A DNA stretch of 64,000 nt, taken from NCBI GenBank assembly GCA_965208525.1, contig OZ242340.1, positions 310,001 to 374,000 of the forward strand, read 5' to 3'. The notes under the pieces were generated by a model. The model saw only the letters and a program-made list of their open reading frames with translations. It did no database searches and was not told the DNA's origin. The position numbers were made by a program, and so were the translations under genes. This DNA is from VXYL01 sp965208525. Lineage in GTDB: Bacteria; Pseudomonadota; Gammaproteobacteria; Pseudomonadales; Azotimanducaceae. This document shows positions 33,282 to 40,507 of this stretch, piece after piece. Each line of letters starts with the position of its first letter. The stretch's first letter is position 1.

Positions 33282-34574
33282 TCAGGCGTCGGCCAGCGCT
33301 GCCCGAGTGGCGCCGGCGGCCAAGAGCGCTTCCACGGCCGCTTCGTCGAAACCGACTTCCGCGAGGATTTCGCGGGTGGCCGAGGCGAACGCCGGCGCGG
33401 GTTCGCGGGAGCGGAAGCCGCCGCCGTCCATGCGCACCGGGGGCGAGAGCACCGTCATGTCGCCGGCGGTGGGATGCTCCAGGGTGTGGAACATCTCGTT
33501 GGCGCGGGCGTGTTCGTCGTCGAACAGTTCCACCGGGAACTTCACCGTCGAGACCGGCACGCCGGCCTCTTGCAGGACGGCGAGCCATTCGGCGCTCGGA
33601 CGGCTCTGGAAGATGACCTCCGCCCGCTGCATGAGCGCGAAATAGTGCTCCGTTTTGCCTTCGTTGTCCGGGGCGTCCATTTCCGGGTCTTCGAGGCCGA
33701 GCGCTTCGAGGAAACGAACGCGCAGGGAGCGGCTGCCGCAAGCGATGGCGATCGGCGCGTCGGCGGTGGCGTAGGTGCGGAAATACACCTTCATCAGCGG
33801 CATCGCCCGGCCGGCCGACATGCCGGAAGCCTGCTCGGCGAAGCTCGCACCTTCGCGGCGCTGGTTCGCGAGGTGTTCCAGGGTTCCCTCATGCACCGGA
33901 CCGTCCACGGCTTCCGAGCGGATGAGTTGGTTGTTGGCGAGCGTCATCGCCGCCTGCATGAGGGAGGTGTCGACGATACCGCCGCGGCCGGTGCGTTCGC
34001 GGCGGAGCAAGGCCGAGGAGATACCGAAGGCCAGCGACATGGCGCACATGTAGTCGGCGCTCACGGGGTCGCCCGGAGCCGGCAGGTCCCCCGCCATGCG
34101 GCCGTTCGCCGCCATCAGGCCGCTGCGCGCCTGCACCACGATGTCCATGCCGGCGAAGCCGGCATCCGGGCCACGCTTGCCGAAGGCGGTGACGGAGCCG
34201 ACGATCAGGCGCGGATGCCGATTCACGAGCTCCTCGGCTCCAAGCCCAATCCGCTCCGCGAGACCGGGGCGGAAGTTCATGAGCGCGACGTCAGCGTCCT
34301 GCAGCAGGGCGCCCGTGACCGTGGCCGCGTCGGGATGCCGAAGGTTTAGCGGCAGCGAACGCTTGCCCCGGTTGCGGGAAATGAACGTGCGCGTCTCCAT
34401 GGGCGCGAGCGGGCGCAGGATGCGGGTGGGGTCGCCATCGAGCGACTCGATCTTGATGACGTCGGCGCCACCCTCCGCGAGCAACTGGGCGCAGAACGGC
34501 ACGGCGACAAACTGGCCGAACTCGATGACGCGAATGCCGTGGAACGGTTGCTGGTCTGATGGCGTGGGGTTCAT
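33282..34574 (-). CDS. CaiB/BaiF family CoA transferase
   Basis: 430 residues from ATG 34574 (ATG 34586 is an alternative). The family III CoA-transferase opening is clear: GIRVIEFGQFVAVPFCAQLLAEGGADVIKIE. FISRNRGKRSLPLNL and NFRPGLAERIGL also match. The Asp in VSADYMCAMSLAFGISSAL (Asp174) matches the catalytic Asp that forms the acyl-anhydride in formyl-CoA transferase. It moves CoA between carboxylic acids. The donor and acceptor are not predictable. The cupin gene follows 30 bp downstream. Confidence 0.93.
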   Translation of the reverse strand: MNPTPSDQQPFHGIRVIEFGQFVAVPFCAQLLAEGGADVIKIESLDGDPTRILRPLAPMETRTFISRNRGKRSLPLNLRHPDAATVTGALLQDADVALMNFRPGLAERIGLGAEELVNRHPRLIVGSVTAFGKRGPDAGFAGMDIVVQARSGLMAANGRMAGDLPAPGDPVSADYMCAMSLAFGISSALLRRERTGRGGIVDTSLMQAAMTLANNQLIRSEAVDGPVHEGTLEHLANQRREGASFAEQASGMSAGRAMPLMKVYFRTYATADAPIAIACGSRSLRVRFLEALGLEDPEMDAPDNEGKTEHYFALMQRAEVIFQSRPSAEWLAVLQEAGVPVSTVKFPVELFDDEHARANEMFHTLEHPTAGDMTVLSPPVRMDGGGFRSREPAPAFASATREILAEVGFDEAAVEALLAAGATRAALADA

Positions 34575-34621
34575 CGCGGGGAACATAGCATTGTTGGCGG
34601 GCTTGAGCGCCGAGGCCGCCT

Positions 34622-36436
34622 TCAGTGGGCCAGGTGGACGGTCAAGCCGATTCGGTCGCGGTGGGCGAACTGACCGTAGAAGGCGTCTTGACGGCCTTCG
34701 AAGAAGTCGGCGAAGGCGGTTAGCGAAAGGGTCTTGCCGGCCTGCCACGTCAAGCGCGGGCGAATCAGGGCACCTTGGCCGGAGAGGCCGTGGTGCGTGG
34801 CGAGGCTGACGGCGAGGTCGGCGCTTTGGAAGGCGCGCTCGGCGTGGAGAACCGCGGTCATCTCGGTTTCGTCGCGCGCCATGCCAGGGACGTGGTCCAG
34901 CGCGGAGGTCTGGAAGAACTGCACGTCGATTCGCGTGTCGGCGAAGGCCGTCCAACCGACGCCGACCACCGAGGCGAACTCGGGGCTCGGGTGAATGTCG
35001 TCCGCGCCGTGGAAGTAGCGGCGGTCGCTTAGGGTGGCTTCCACGTGCAAGGCGTAGTCGCCATAGGTCTTGGCGGCGCTGGCGCCGAGGGTGGTCATGC
35101 GCGGCTCGAATGCTCGTCTGCCGGTCTCGTCGCGACGCCACACGGGCCAATCGTCGCGGTGGCGCAGGGCGTTGAGGGTTAGCGCCCAGCCATCTTTGGC
35201 GAAGGAATAGCGCAATCCCGGTTCAAGGTCGCGATAGCGGGACCGGCCAGGCGCCTTTGGGCGGTCGGCGTAGAACGCCTGCGCAAAGACACCTCCCGTG
35301 CGCGGCAGGCGGTGGCCTTCCCGCTCCAGCACCACGAGTGCCTGCAGCGTGCCCTGCCCCACCTGCCGCTCGGCATTCAGCATCCACAGCGGCGTGCGAG
35401 CGAGCTCGAAGCTCGAGAGCAGGAACTCGCGATAGCTCTCGGGGTTGACGATGTCGAGCACCTTGAGCCCCCGGGTCTTGCCCCAAACGACGGTCTGACG
35501 GCCGATGCGGAAACGCCAGTCGTCGCGGCGGATGTCCGCCCAGGCCTGACGCAATTCTGCTTCCGCGTAGGCATCGAGATGGTGGCGCACGGCAGATGGC
35601 GACGAGGGCCTGCCAGGAATCAAGGCATCCGACCATTCACGGCGGATTCGGGTGGTGAAGTGGAAGGCGCTTAGCCCCAAGGCCTTGGGGGTACCGAAGC
35701 TGGCGCCCATGCCGGCGATTAGGGAGAGTTCCTCCTTTTGCTTGGAGGGGGCGGCGCTCGTAGTGCCCAAGACTGTGGTGGCGCGGATGTCGGCTTCAAA
35801 TGAGAGCGAACTGGGCGTCGGATTGGCAGCGGCGCGGGGAGCGACAACACGCGCGCCAGTGCGCTGCTGTCGGGTGGGCGTGGGGGTAGTCGCGCCTTGC
35901 GGCGCGCGGGAGGGCGAAACGCCCTCCCCCGCAAGCGAGTTGCCCGCGTCGTCCCCGTCAAGCGCGGCATTGGTCCCCTCACCACCAGGCTTCGATGCGT
36001 CTTTGGCGCCCTCCCCAGCAAGTTTCCATGCGTCGGCATAGCCGGCCTGGTGGAGAACTCGAACAGCCTCGACGGCCTCGGCATTTGCTGACCACGGGCC
36101 TAGGGCGACTCGATGCATCGGGCCGGTTGGTGTGGCCGCGACGAGGACGGTGGGGGACATCGAGGTTTTGCCCGCCACTTCTGCGGCTGCGGACTGCGCG
36201 GCGGATTGGTTGAGGAAGCTGCCGGCGATGGCCCAATACGGGCCGTCCTGCGTCGCGCCCCCTGCGGCATCCTGCGCCTTGGCCGCACACGAGAGGACCG
36301 CGAGGATCGCCGTGAGCAAGGCGATCCTCGTCGGCGTATCGCTGATTGTGATTGGCCGCCGCGCCTGCTGGCGCGTGGGAGGGCGAGACGCCCTCCCCCC
36401 AAAGGAGCGGCTTCGGCCGCGCCAACGTGCGTTCAC
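34622..36436 (-). CDS. SPOR-domain and outer-membrane-barrel fusion protein
   Basis: 604 residues from GTG 36436, which overlaps the stop of the DUF454 gene (GTGA). A signal peptide (about 37-54, IALLTAILAVLSCAAKAQ) is followed by a SPOR-like domain (about 64-140, GPYWAIAGSFLNQSAA and HRVALGPWSANAEA). A low-complexity linker comes next, then a beta-barrel of about 390 residues resembling DUF1302-type outer-membrane proteins (RIGRQTVVWGKTRGLKVLDIVNP), ending with an aromatic-poor strand LTVHLAH. SPOR domains bind denuded peptidoglycan. Palindromic repeats are in frame in the leader (residues 11-25) and in the linker (168-181). A TTG near the signal core with GAGGA upstream is an alternative start. 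Confidence 0.78.
   Translation of the reverse strand: MNARWRGRSRSFGGRASRPPTRQQARRPITISDTPTRIALLTAILAVLSCAAKAQDAAGGATQDGPYWAIAGSFLNQSAAQSAAAEVAGKTSMSPTVLVAATPTGPMHRVALGPWSANAEAVEAVRVLHQAGYADAWKLAGEGAKDASKPGGEGTNAALDGDDAGNSLAGEGVSPSRAPQGATTPTPTRQQRTGARVVAPRAAANPTPSSLSFEADIRATTVLGTTSAAPSKQKEELSLIAGMGASFGTPKALGLSAFHFTTRIRREWSDALIPGRPSSPSAVRHHLDAYAEAELRQAWADIRRDDWRFRIGRQTVVWGKTRGLKVLDIVNPESYREFLLSSFELARTPLWMLNAERQVGQGTLQALVVLEREGHRLPRTGGVFAQAFYADRPKAPGRSRYRDLEPGLRYSFAKDGWALTLNALRHRDDWPVWRRDETGRRAFEPRMTTLGASAAKTYGDYALHVEATLSDRRYFHGADDIHPSPEFASVVGVGWTAFADTRIDVQFFQTSALDHVPGMARDETEMTAVLHAERAFQSADLAVSLATHHGLSGQGALIRPRLTWQAGKTLSLTAFADFFEGRQDAFYGQFAHRDRIGLTVHLAH
35892..35932. repeat. In-frame palindromic repeat in the SPOR-barrel linker
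   Basis: CGCGCCTTGCGGCGCGCGGG with the adjacent GAGGGCGAAACGCCCTC palindrome. It encodes the linker sequence GEGVSPSRAPQGAT, which is also seen in translations of intergenic copies elsewhere in the window. Confidence 0.85.
36362..36404. repeat. In-frame palindromic repeat at the 5' end of the SPOR-barrel gene
   Basis: GCGCCTGCTGGCGCG hairpin plus GGGAGGGCGAGACGCCCTCCC palindrome, encoding residues about 11-25 before the signal peptide core. Confidence 0.82.
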
Positions 36437-36885
36437 TTACCGGTCTTGCCTTGCTTCACCAGGTCGCGCGGCGGGAGGGGGCGGGTGAACAGAAACGCCG
36501 CCACCGCGGCGAGGATGGCCACCTGCAACGCGAGCACCCAGAGCGGCACCCCCAGCGCCATAGAGATGGCCAGAACTGCGACCATGGCGATCCCCGCCGC
36601 CATCTTGCCGCGACGAGATATGGCGTGGTGGTTGCGCCAGTCCGACAGCATGGGGCCGAAGGTGCGATGGTTCACCAGCCAGTCGTGCAGGCGATCGGAG
36701 CCGCGGGAAAAGCAGAACGCCGCAAGGATCAAGAACACCGTGGTGGGCATCAGCGGCACCACCACCCCAACCATGCCGGCACCCAAGGCGAGCCAGCCCC
36801 CTGCGAGCCAGAGCGCGCGTGCCAAAGCGCCGGGCTGGCGCTCGGGGCCTCGGTCTTGCTGCGTTGCTGGCTTTGACTCGCTCAA
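36433..36885 (-). CDS. DUF454 (YbaN-like) inner-membrane protein
   Basis: 150 residues. The family pattern is clear: LAGGWLALGAGMVGVVVPLMPTTVFLILAAFCFSRGS, then HDWLVNH...FGPMLSDWR and a second hydrophobic hairpin (about 95-135). It has three to four membrane helices. The function of the family is not established. Its stop codon overlaps the GTG of the SPOR-barrel gene, and it lies a few bases after the thioesterase gene on the same strand, so the three may be one operon. Confidence 0.87.
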   Translation of the reverse strand: MSESKPATQQDRGPERQPGALARALWLAGGWLALGAGMVGVVVPLMPTTVFLILAAFCFSRGSDRLHDWLVNHRTFGPMLSDWRNHHAISRRGKMAAGIAMVAVLAISMALGVPLWVLALQVAILAAVAAFLFTRPLPPRDLVKQGKTGK

Positions 36886-36891
36886 GAGTCT

Positions 36892-37311
36892 TCAGCCGGT
36901 ATGGGCCTTGCGGTAGCCGGTGAGCTTGTAAGTGACCACAGCCATTGCCACCTCTTCACCGCCGGCGTTCGTCACCGATACGTCGCCCGTGCAAAGCGTG
37001 CCGCCGCGACGACGCACGGTGGCGGTGGCCGTGAGGTCCGTGGCCACTGCCAGGTTCAGAAAGTTGACGGTGAAGCCCACGGTGGCGCCCCGAGATTGGG
37101 GGGTCACGTCGGGTGACGACCAGAACGCGGCGGTTGCGGCGATGTCGATTAGGGCGCTGATGGCGCCGCCGTGGATGCGGCCGATGCCGAGGTCGGGCCG
37201 CCAGGGCAGGTGCACCACCACTCGGTCCGTTTCCTGCGCAACGAGTTCGGTACCGAGCAGGGCCGCGAAGTTCTCGGTGGCAATGGCGTGGGCGCGGCTT
37301 TGCGTGTTCAT
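36892..37311 (-). CDS. PaaI-like hotdog-fold thioesterase
   Basis: 139 residues from ATG 37311. The hotdog motif GIGRIHGGAISALIDIAATAAFW places the catalytic Asp/His region as in PaaI-type acyl-CoA thioesterases. GATVGFTVNFLNLA and the final beta strands fit. It would hydrolyse an acyl-CoA or aryl-CoA. It sits 6 bp upstream of the DUF454 gene. The open frame reaches 37395, but the extra N-terminus is Pro-rich and unlike the family. Confidence 0.87.
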   Translation of the reverse strand: MNTQSRAHAIATENFAALLGTELVAQETDRVVVHLPWRPDLGIGRIHGGAISALIDIAATAAFWSSPDVTPQSRGATVGFTVNFLNLAVATDLTATATVRRRGGTLCTGDVSVTNAGGEEVAMAVVTYKLTGYRKAHTG

Positions 37312-37457
37312 CGTTTGTGGTTGTTCCCTCAGCGGCGGTCCGGGAGCCTTCGCTGGCGCGAAAACTCCTGCGCTTGTGTCTCCTCTTCGCATCATCGTGA
37401 ATAATGCACCTTGGTCCGATTCCGTGCGGCAACGCCAGTCTCAAGGAGGGCAAAACT

Positions 37458-37868
37458 GTGGCAGAGCCTTTGGACATTCCGAGCATCTTGAGCCACGTGT
37501 CGGTGGGCAGCAACGACCTCGAACGGGCGCTCGCATTCTACGATGCCGTGCTCGCGACGGTGGGCGCGGAGCGCAAGCACGAGGTTCCAGGGTTCGCCGT
37601 GGCCTACGGCAAGCTGTTCCCGGAGTTTTGGGTGCAAACGCCGTTCGACGAGAAGACGGCGAGCGTCGGCAACGGCGTTCACTTCGCCTTCATCGCCATG
37701 ACTCGGGACCAGGTGCACGCGTTCCACGCGGCAGCGCTCGCGGCCGGCGGCAAGGACGAAGGTGCGCCGGGGCCTCGCCCCCAGTATGGCGACGACTACT
37801 ACGGCTGTTTTGTTCGTGACCTGGACGGCAACAAGATCGAGGCGTCGCTGCTTCAGGTGATGGACTAG
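37458..37868 (+). CDS. VOC superfamily protein (glyoxalase/dioxygenase fold)
   Basis: 136 residues from GTG 37458, eight bases after AAGGAGG; this start is favoured over ATG 37404, which lacks one. The fold shows as SHVSVGSNDLERALAFYDAVLATVG and the ending YYGCFVRDLDGNKIEA, typical of VOC proteins in which His and Glu bind a metal. The first His is in LSHVSVG and the Glu in KIEA. The substrate is unknown. It is 4 bp upstream of the AGPS-like gene, so the two are probably co-transcribed. Confidence 0.88.
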   Translation: MAEPLDIPSILSHVSVGSNDLERALAFYDAVLATVGAERKHEVPGFAVAYGKLFPEFWVQTPFDEKTASVGNGVHFAFIAMTRDQVHAFHAAALAAGGKDEGAPGPRPQYGDDYYGCFVRDLDGNKIEASLLQVMD

Positions 37869-37872
37869 CCGG

Positions 37873-39477
37873 ATGGCAGCGCGGGCGGAAAGACGGAGTT
37901 TCTGGACTTGGGGCTATGTCTCGGACGAGCCGAGCGATGCCGAACGCGCCGAAGCGGCGCGGGGGCTGTCCGAGCGGATCGGTGCGGAGGTGACGCCGCC
38001 GGCCATCGCACAGATTGCGGACATTGAGCTCGGCAAGCCCAGGCTCGAAGTGCCCACCGCGCTCGCCGGCTGGGTCTCCACCGACCACGCCGAGCGCGTG
38101 ACGCACACCTACGGCGGCCATTCGCTCGAGCTCTTGCGCGCCATGCGGGGCGAGTTTGTCGATCCGCCGGATGCGGTGGCGCATCCGCGCAACGAGGCGG
38201 AGCTCGAGGCCACGCTCGCGTGGTGCGATCGCTCCGGCCACGCAGCGATGCCCTATGGCGGCGGCACTTCGGTGGTTTGGGGAGTGAACGCGCCAACCGA
38301 TGCCGACGGCGCCGTCACCATCGATCTCGACGAAATGAACTCGGTGCTGGAAGTGGATGACGTCTCCCGTGCCGGGCGTTTTCAGGCCGGCATCCTCGGG
38401 CCGGACCTCGAAGCAGCACTGAAAGCCAAGGGGCTGACCCTGCGCCACTATCCGCAGAGCTTCCCGTGGTCCACCGTGGGCGGCTGGGTGGCCACGCGTT
38501 CCGGTGGGCACTACGCCACCAATCACACGCACATCGACGACTTCGTGGAATCGACCCGAATGCTCACGCCGCGGGGCTGGATGGAGTCGCGCCGCCTTCC
38601 CGGCAGCGGCGCGGGGCCGAGCCCGGATCGACTGGTGCTCGGTTCCGAAGGGACGCTGGGCGTCATCAGCGAGTGCTGGCTGCGGTTGCAGAAGCGGCCC
38701 GTCTTTCGCGCCACCGCCGGCGTCACGTTTGCCGACTGGGCAAGCGGCTGCGAAGCCGTGCGGCAAGTCGCCCAAGCGAAGCTATGGCCGGCGAACCTGC
38801 GCATCCTGGACCCGGTGGAAGCGGCGGCCAGCGCCGGGCTAGACGGCAACCGCGCCTTGCTCATCATCGGTTTCGAGTCCGCCGACGTGCCGCAGGGGGA
38901 GAATGTGCGGGCAGCGGTGGCAATCGCGCGGGACTGCGGCGGCAGCATCGACGACGACGCCATCGTCGTGGACGATGGCGACGGCAAGCCTACAGGCCGC
39001 GCCGGGGCGGTGGGAGCCTGGCGCAATGCCTTCATCGGCGTCAACGCCGGTCTTACGGCCGGCATTGGCCTGCTCTCCGACACGTTCGAAACGGCGATCA
39101 CCTGGGACCGCTGGCCCGCCTTCGATACCGAGGTGCGGCAACGGGTTGGAGCCGCGCTTGACGATGCCGTGGCCGGCGGGCGGCTGTCGTGCCGCTTCAC
39201 CCACGTCTATCCCGACGGCCCGGCGCCCTACTACTCCTTCAGCGGCGTGGTGCCGGTGGGGGCGGAAGAGGAACGCTGGCGTGCCGTGAAGGACGCAGCG
39301 ACGGCCGCGGTCGTGGCGGCCGGCGGCACGGTAACCCACCACCACGCGGTCGGCCGCATGCATCGCCCCGGCTGGGAGAAGCAACGCCCTGCCCTCTTCG
39401 GCGACCTCTGGCGAGCCACCAAGCGCAGCGTCGATCCGAACGGGATCATGAATCCGGGGGTGCTGGTGGATCCTTGA
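37873..39477 (+). CDS. FAD-binding oxidase, alkyldihydroxyacetonephosphate synthase-like
   Basis: 534 residues. An FAD-binding type 4 (PCMH) domain has PYGGGTSVVWGV, LRHYPQSFPWSTVGGWVATRSGG and VLGSEGTLGVISECWL. The C-terminal catalytic domain has the triple-His motif THHHAVGRMH found in AGPS enzymes, followed by KRSVDPNGIMNPGVL. Length and N-terminal WTWGY also match the AGPS group. AGPS makes ether lipids in eukaryotes; bacterial relatives have various or unknown substrates, so ether-lipid synthesis is only one option. Confidence 0.88.
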   Translation: MAARAERRSFWTWGYVSDEPSDAERAEAARGLSERIGAEVTPPAIAQIADIELGKPRLEVPTALAGWVSTDHAERVTHTYGGHSLELLRAMRGEFVDPPDAVAHPRNEAELEATLAWCDRSGHAAMPYGGGTSVVWGVNAPTDADGAVTIDLDEMNSVLEVDDVSRAGRFQAGILGPDLEAALKAKGLTLRHYPQSFPWSTVGGWVATRSGGHYATNHTHIDDFVESTRMLTPRGWMESRRLPGSGAGPSPDRLVLGSEGTLGVISECWLRLQKRPVFRATAGVTFADWASGCEAVRQVAQAKLWPANLRILDPVEAAASAGLDGNRALLIIGFESADVPQGENVRAAVAIARDCGGSIDDDAIVVDDGDGKPTGRAGAVGAWRNAFIGVNAGLTAGIGLLSDTFETAITWDRWPAFDTEVRQRVGAALDDAVAGGRLSCRFTHVYPDGPAPYYSFSGVVPVGAEEERWRAVKDAATAAVVAAGGTVTHHHAVGRMHRPGWEKQRPALFGDLWRATKRSVDPNGIMNPGVLVDP

Positions 39478-39509
39478 CCCACGGCCGGGATCACTACCCG
39501 AGGAAGCAC

Positions 39510-40280
39510 CTACACCGCTTGCAGGCGCTCCAGGCGGCGAATCCAGATGTTGCGGAACTGCACGGGGTCGCCGTGGTCTTGCAGCACCAGCGGCCCCTCC
39601 GGGCCGTGTTCCTCGTCGTAGCTGGCGAGGGCCCGGTGCTTGGTGGGGCCTTGGATTGGTTGACGCAGGTGAGCAAGGACGCCGTTGTGGAAGACGGTCA
39701 GGGTCGCCGGCGAGGCAATGGCGCCGCCCTCGTACACCGGCGCCTCGAAGACGATGTCGAAGGTGTGCCAGTGGCCGGGTGGAACGCTGGCATTGGCTAG
39801 CGGCGGATACTGGCCATAGATGGACGCGGTAAGACCGTCGGCGTAGGTGGGGTTGTCGTAGCCGTCGAGCACCTGCACCTCGTAGTGCCCCATCAGGAAG
39901 ACCCCGGAGTTGCCCCGGCCCTGGCTGTCGGCATGGATCTCGGTGGGAGCGCGCCACTCGACATGGAGCTGGCAGGTGCCGAAGTGCTGCTTGGTGCGGA
40001 TGTTGCCGGTGCGCGGCGCGATTTCCACCGCACCTCCCGCAACGAGCGTCCACGGCGCCGCGCCGCCCTCCCGAACACCCTCCCAAGCGTCGAGATTGCT
40101 GCCGTCGAACAGGATCACCGCATCGGACGGCGGCCGTCCCGCCGCCACCTGGGTGGAGCCCGTCGCCGGCGTCACCACCGGCGGCGACGGCCGGTCGATG
40201 TCGTGCACCCGCCACGTCTGCCCCGGAATCACCGGCGTGTCCGTGTACCCCTTCGGCAGTTCCTTGATCTCGCTTGCCAT
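39510..40280 (-). CDS. DUF1080 domain protein (3-keto-disaccharide hydrolase-like)
   Basis: 256 residues. Motifs are those of DUF1080 lectin-like beta-sandwich proteins: ILFDGSNLDAWEG, TKQHFGTCQLHVEWRAP, GRGNSGVFLMGHYEVQVLDGY and a C-terminal GPLVLQDHGDPVQFRNIWIR. Some members are described as 3-keto-disaccharide hydrolases. No signal peptide is apparent. It is convergent with the AGPS-like gene, which ends 32 bp away. Confidence 0.9.
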   Translation of the reverse strand: MASEIKELPKGYTDTPVIPGQTWRVHDIDRPSPPVVTPATGSTQVAAGRPPSDAVILFDGSNLDAWEGVREGGAAPWTLVAGGAVEIAPRTGNIRTKQHFGTCQLHVEWRAPTEIHADSQGRGNSGVFLMGHYEVQVLDGYDNPTYADGLTASIYGQYPPLANASVPPGHWHTFDIVFEAPVYEGGAIASPATLTVFHNGVLAHLRQPIQGPTKHRALASYDEEHGPEGPLVLQDHGDPVQFRNIWIRRLERLQAV

Positions 40281-40344
40281 ATGCCCGCCCCCTGCAAAGT
40301 CGGCGAATACTAGCAGTCTGTCGGACTTGGCAATGGGACGGTTC

Positions 40345-40462
40345 TCGGAGGGAAGGCAGAATGCCTTCCCTCCGAAGGCCCGCCCTGCACATGCGCTAGC
40401 GCGCCCTGACGGGCGCGTTGGCAGTTCGCTGCGCGAACTGCTGGCCGTCAGGGCGCGCTATC
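40345..40462. repeat. Palindromic repeats between the DUF1080 and hydroxylase genes
   Basis: A GGAAGGCAGAATGCCTTCC palindrome (about 40352-40374) is followed by the GCGCCC/GGGCGC hairpin and GGCAGTTCGCTGCGCGAACTGC pair (about 40398-40462), as at the gspD ends. A TAGCAGTCTGTCGGACTT sequence just before them (40312-40329) also occurs at 45238-45255. Confidence 0.8.
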
Positions 40463-40507
40463 ATCGTCTGCGGCCAAGGCAAATTGACGCAAGCTTGAGG
40501 AGCAGCC

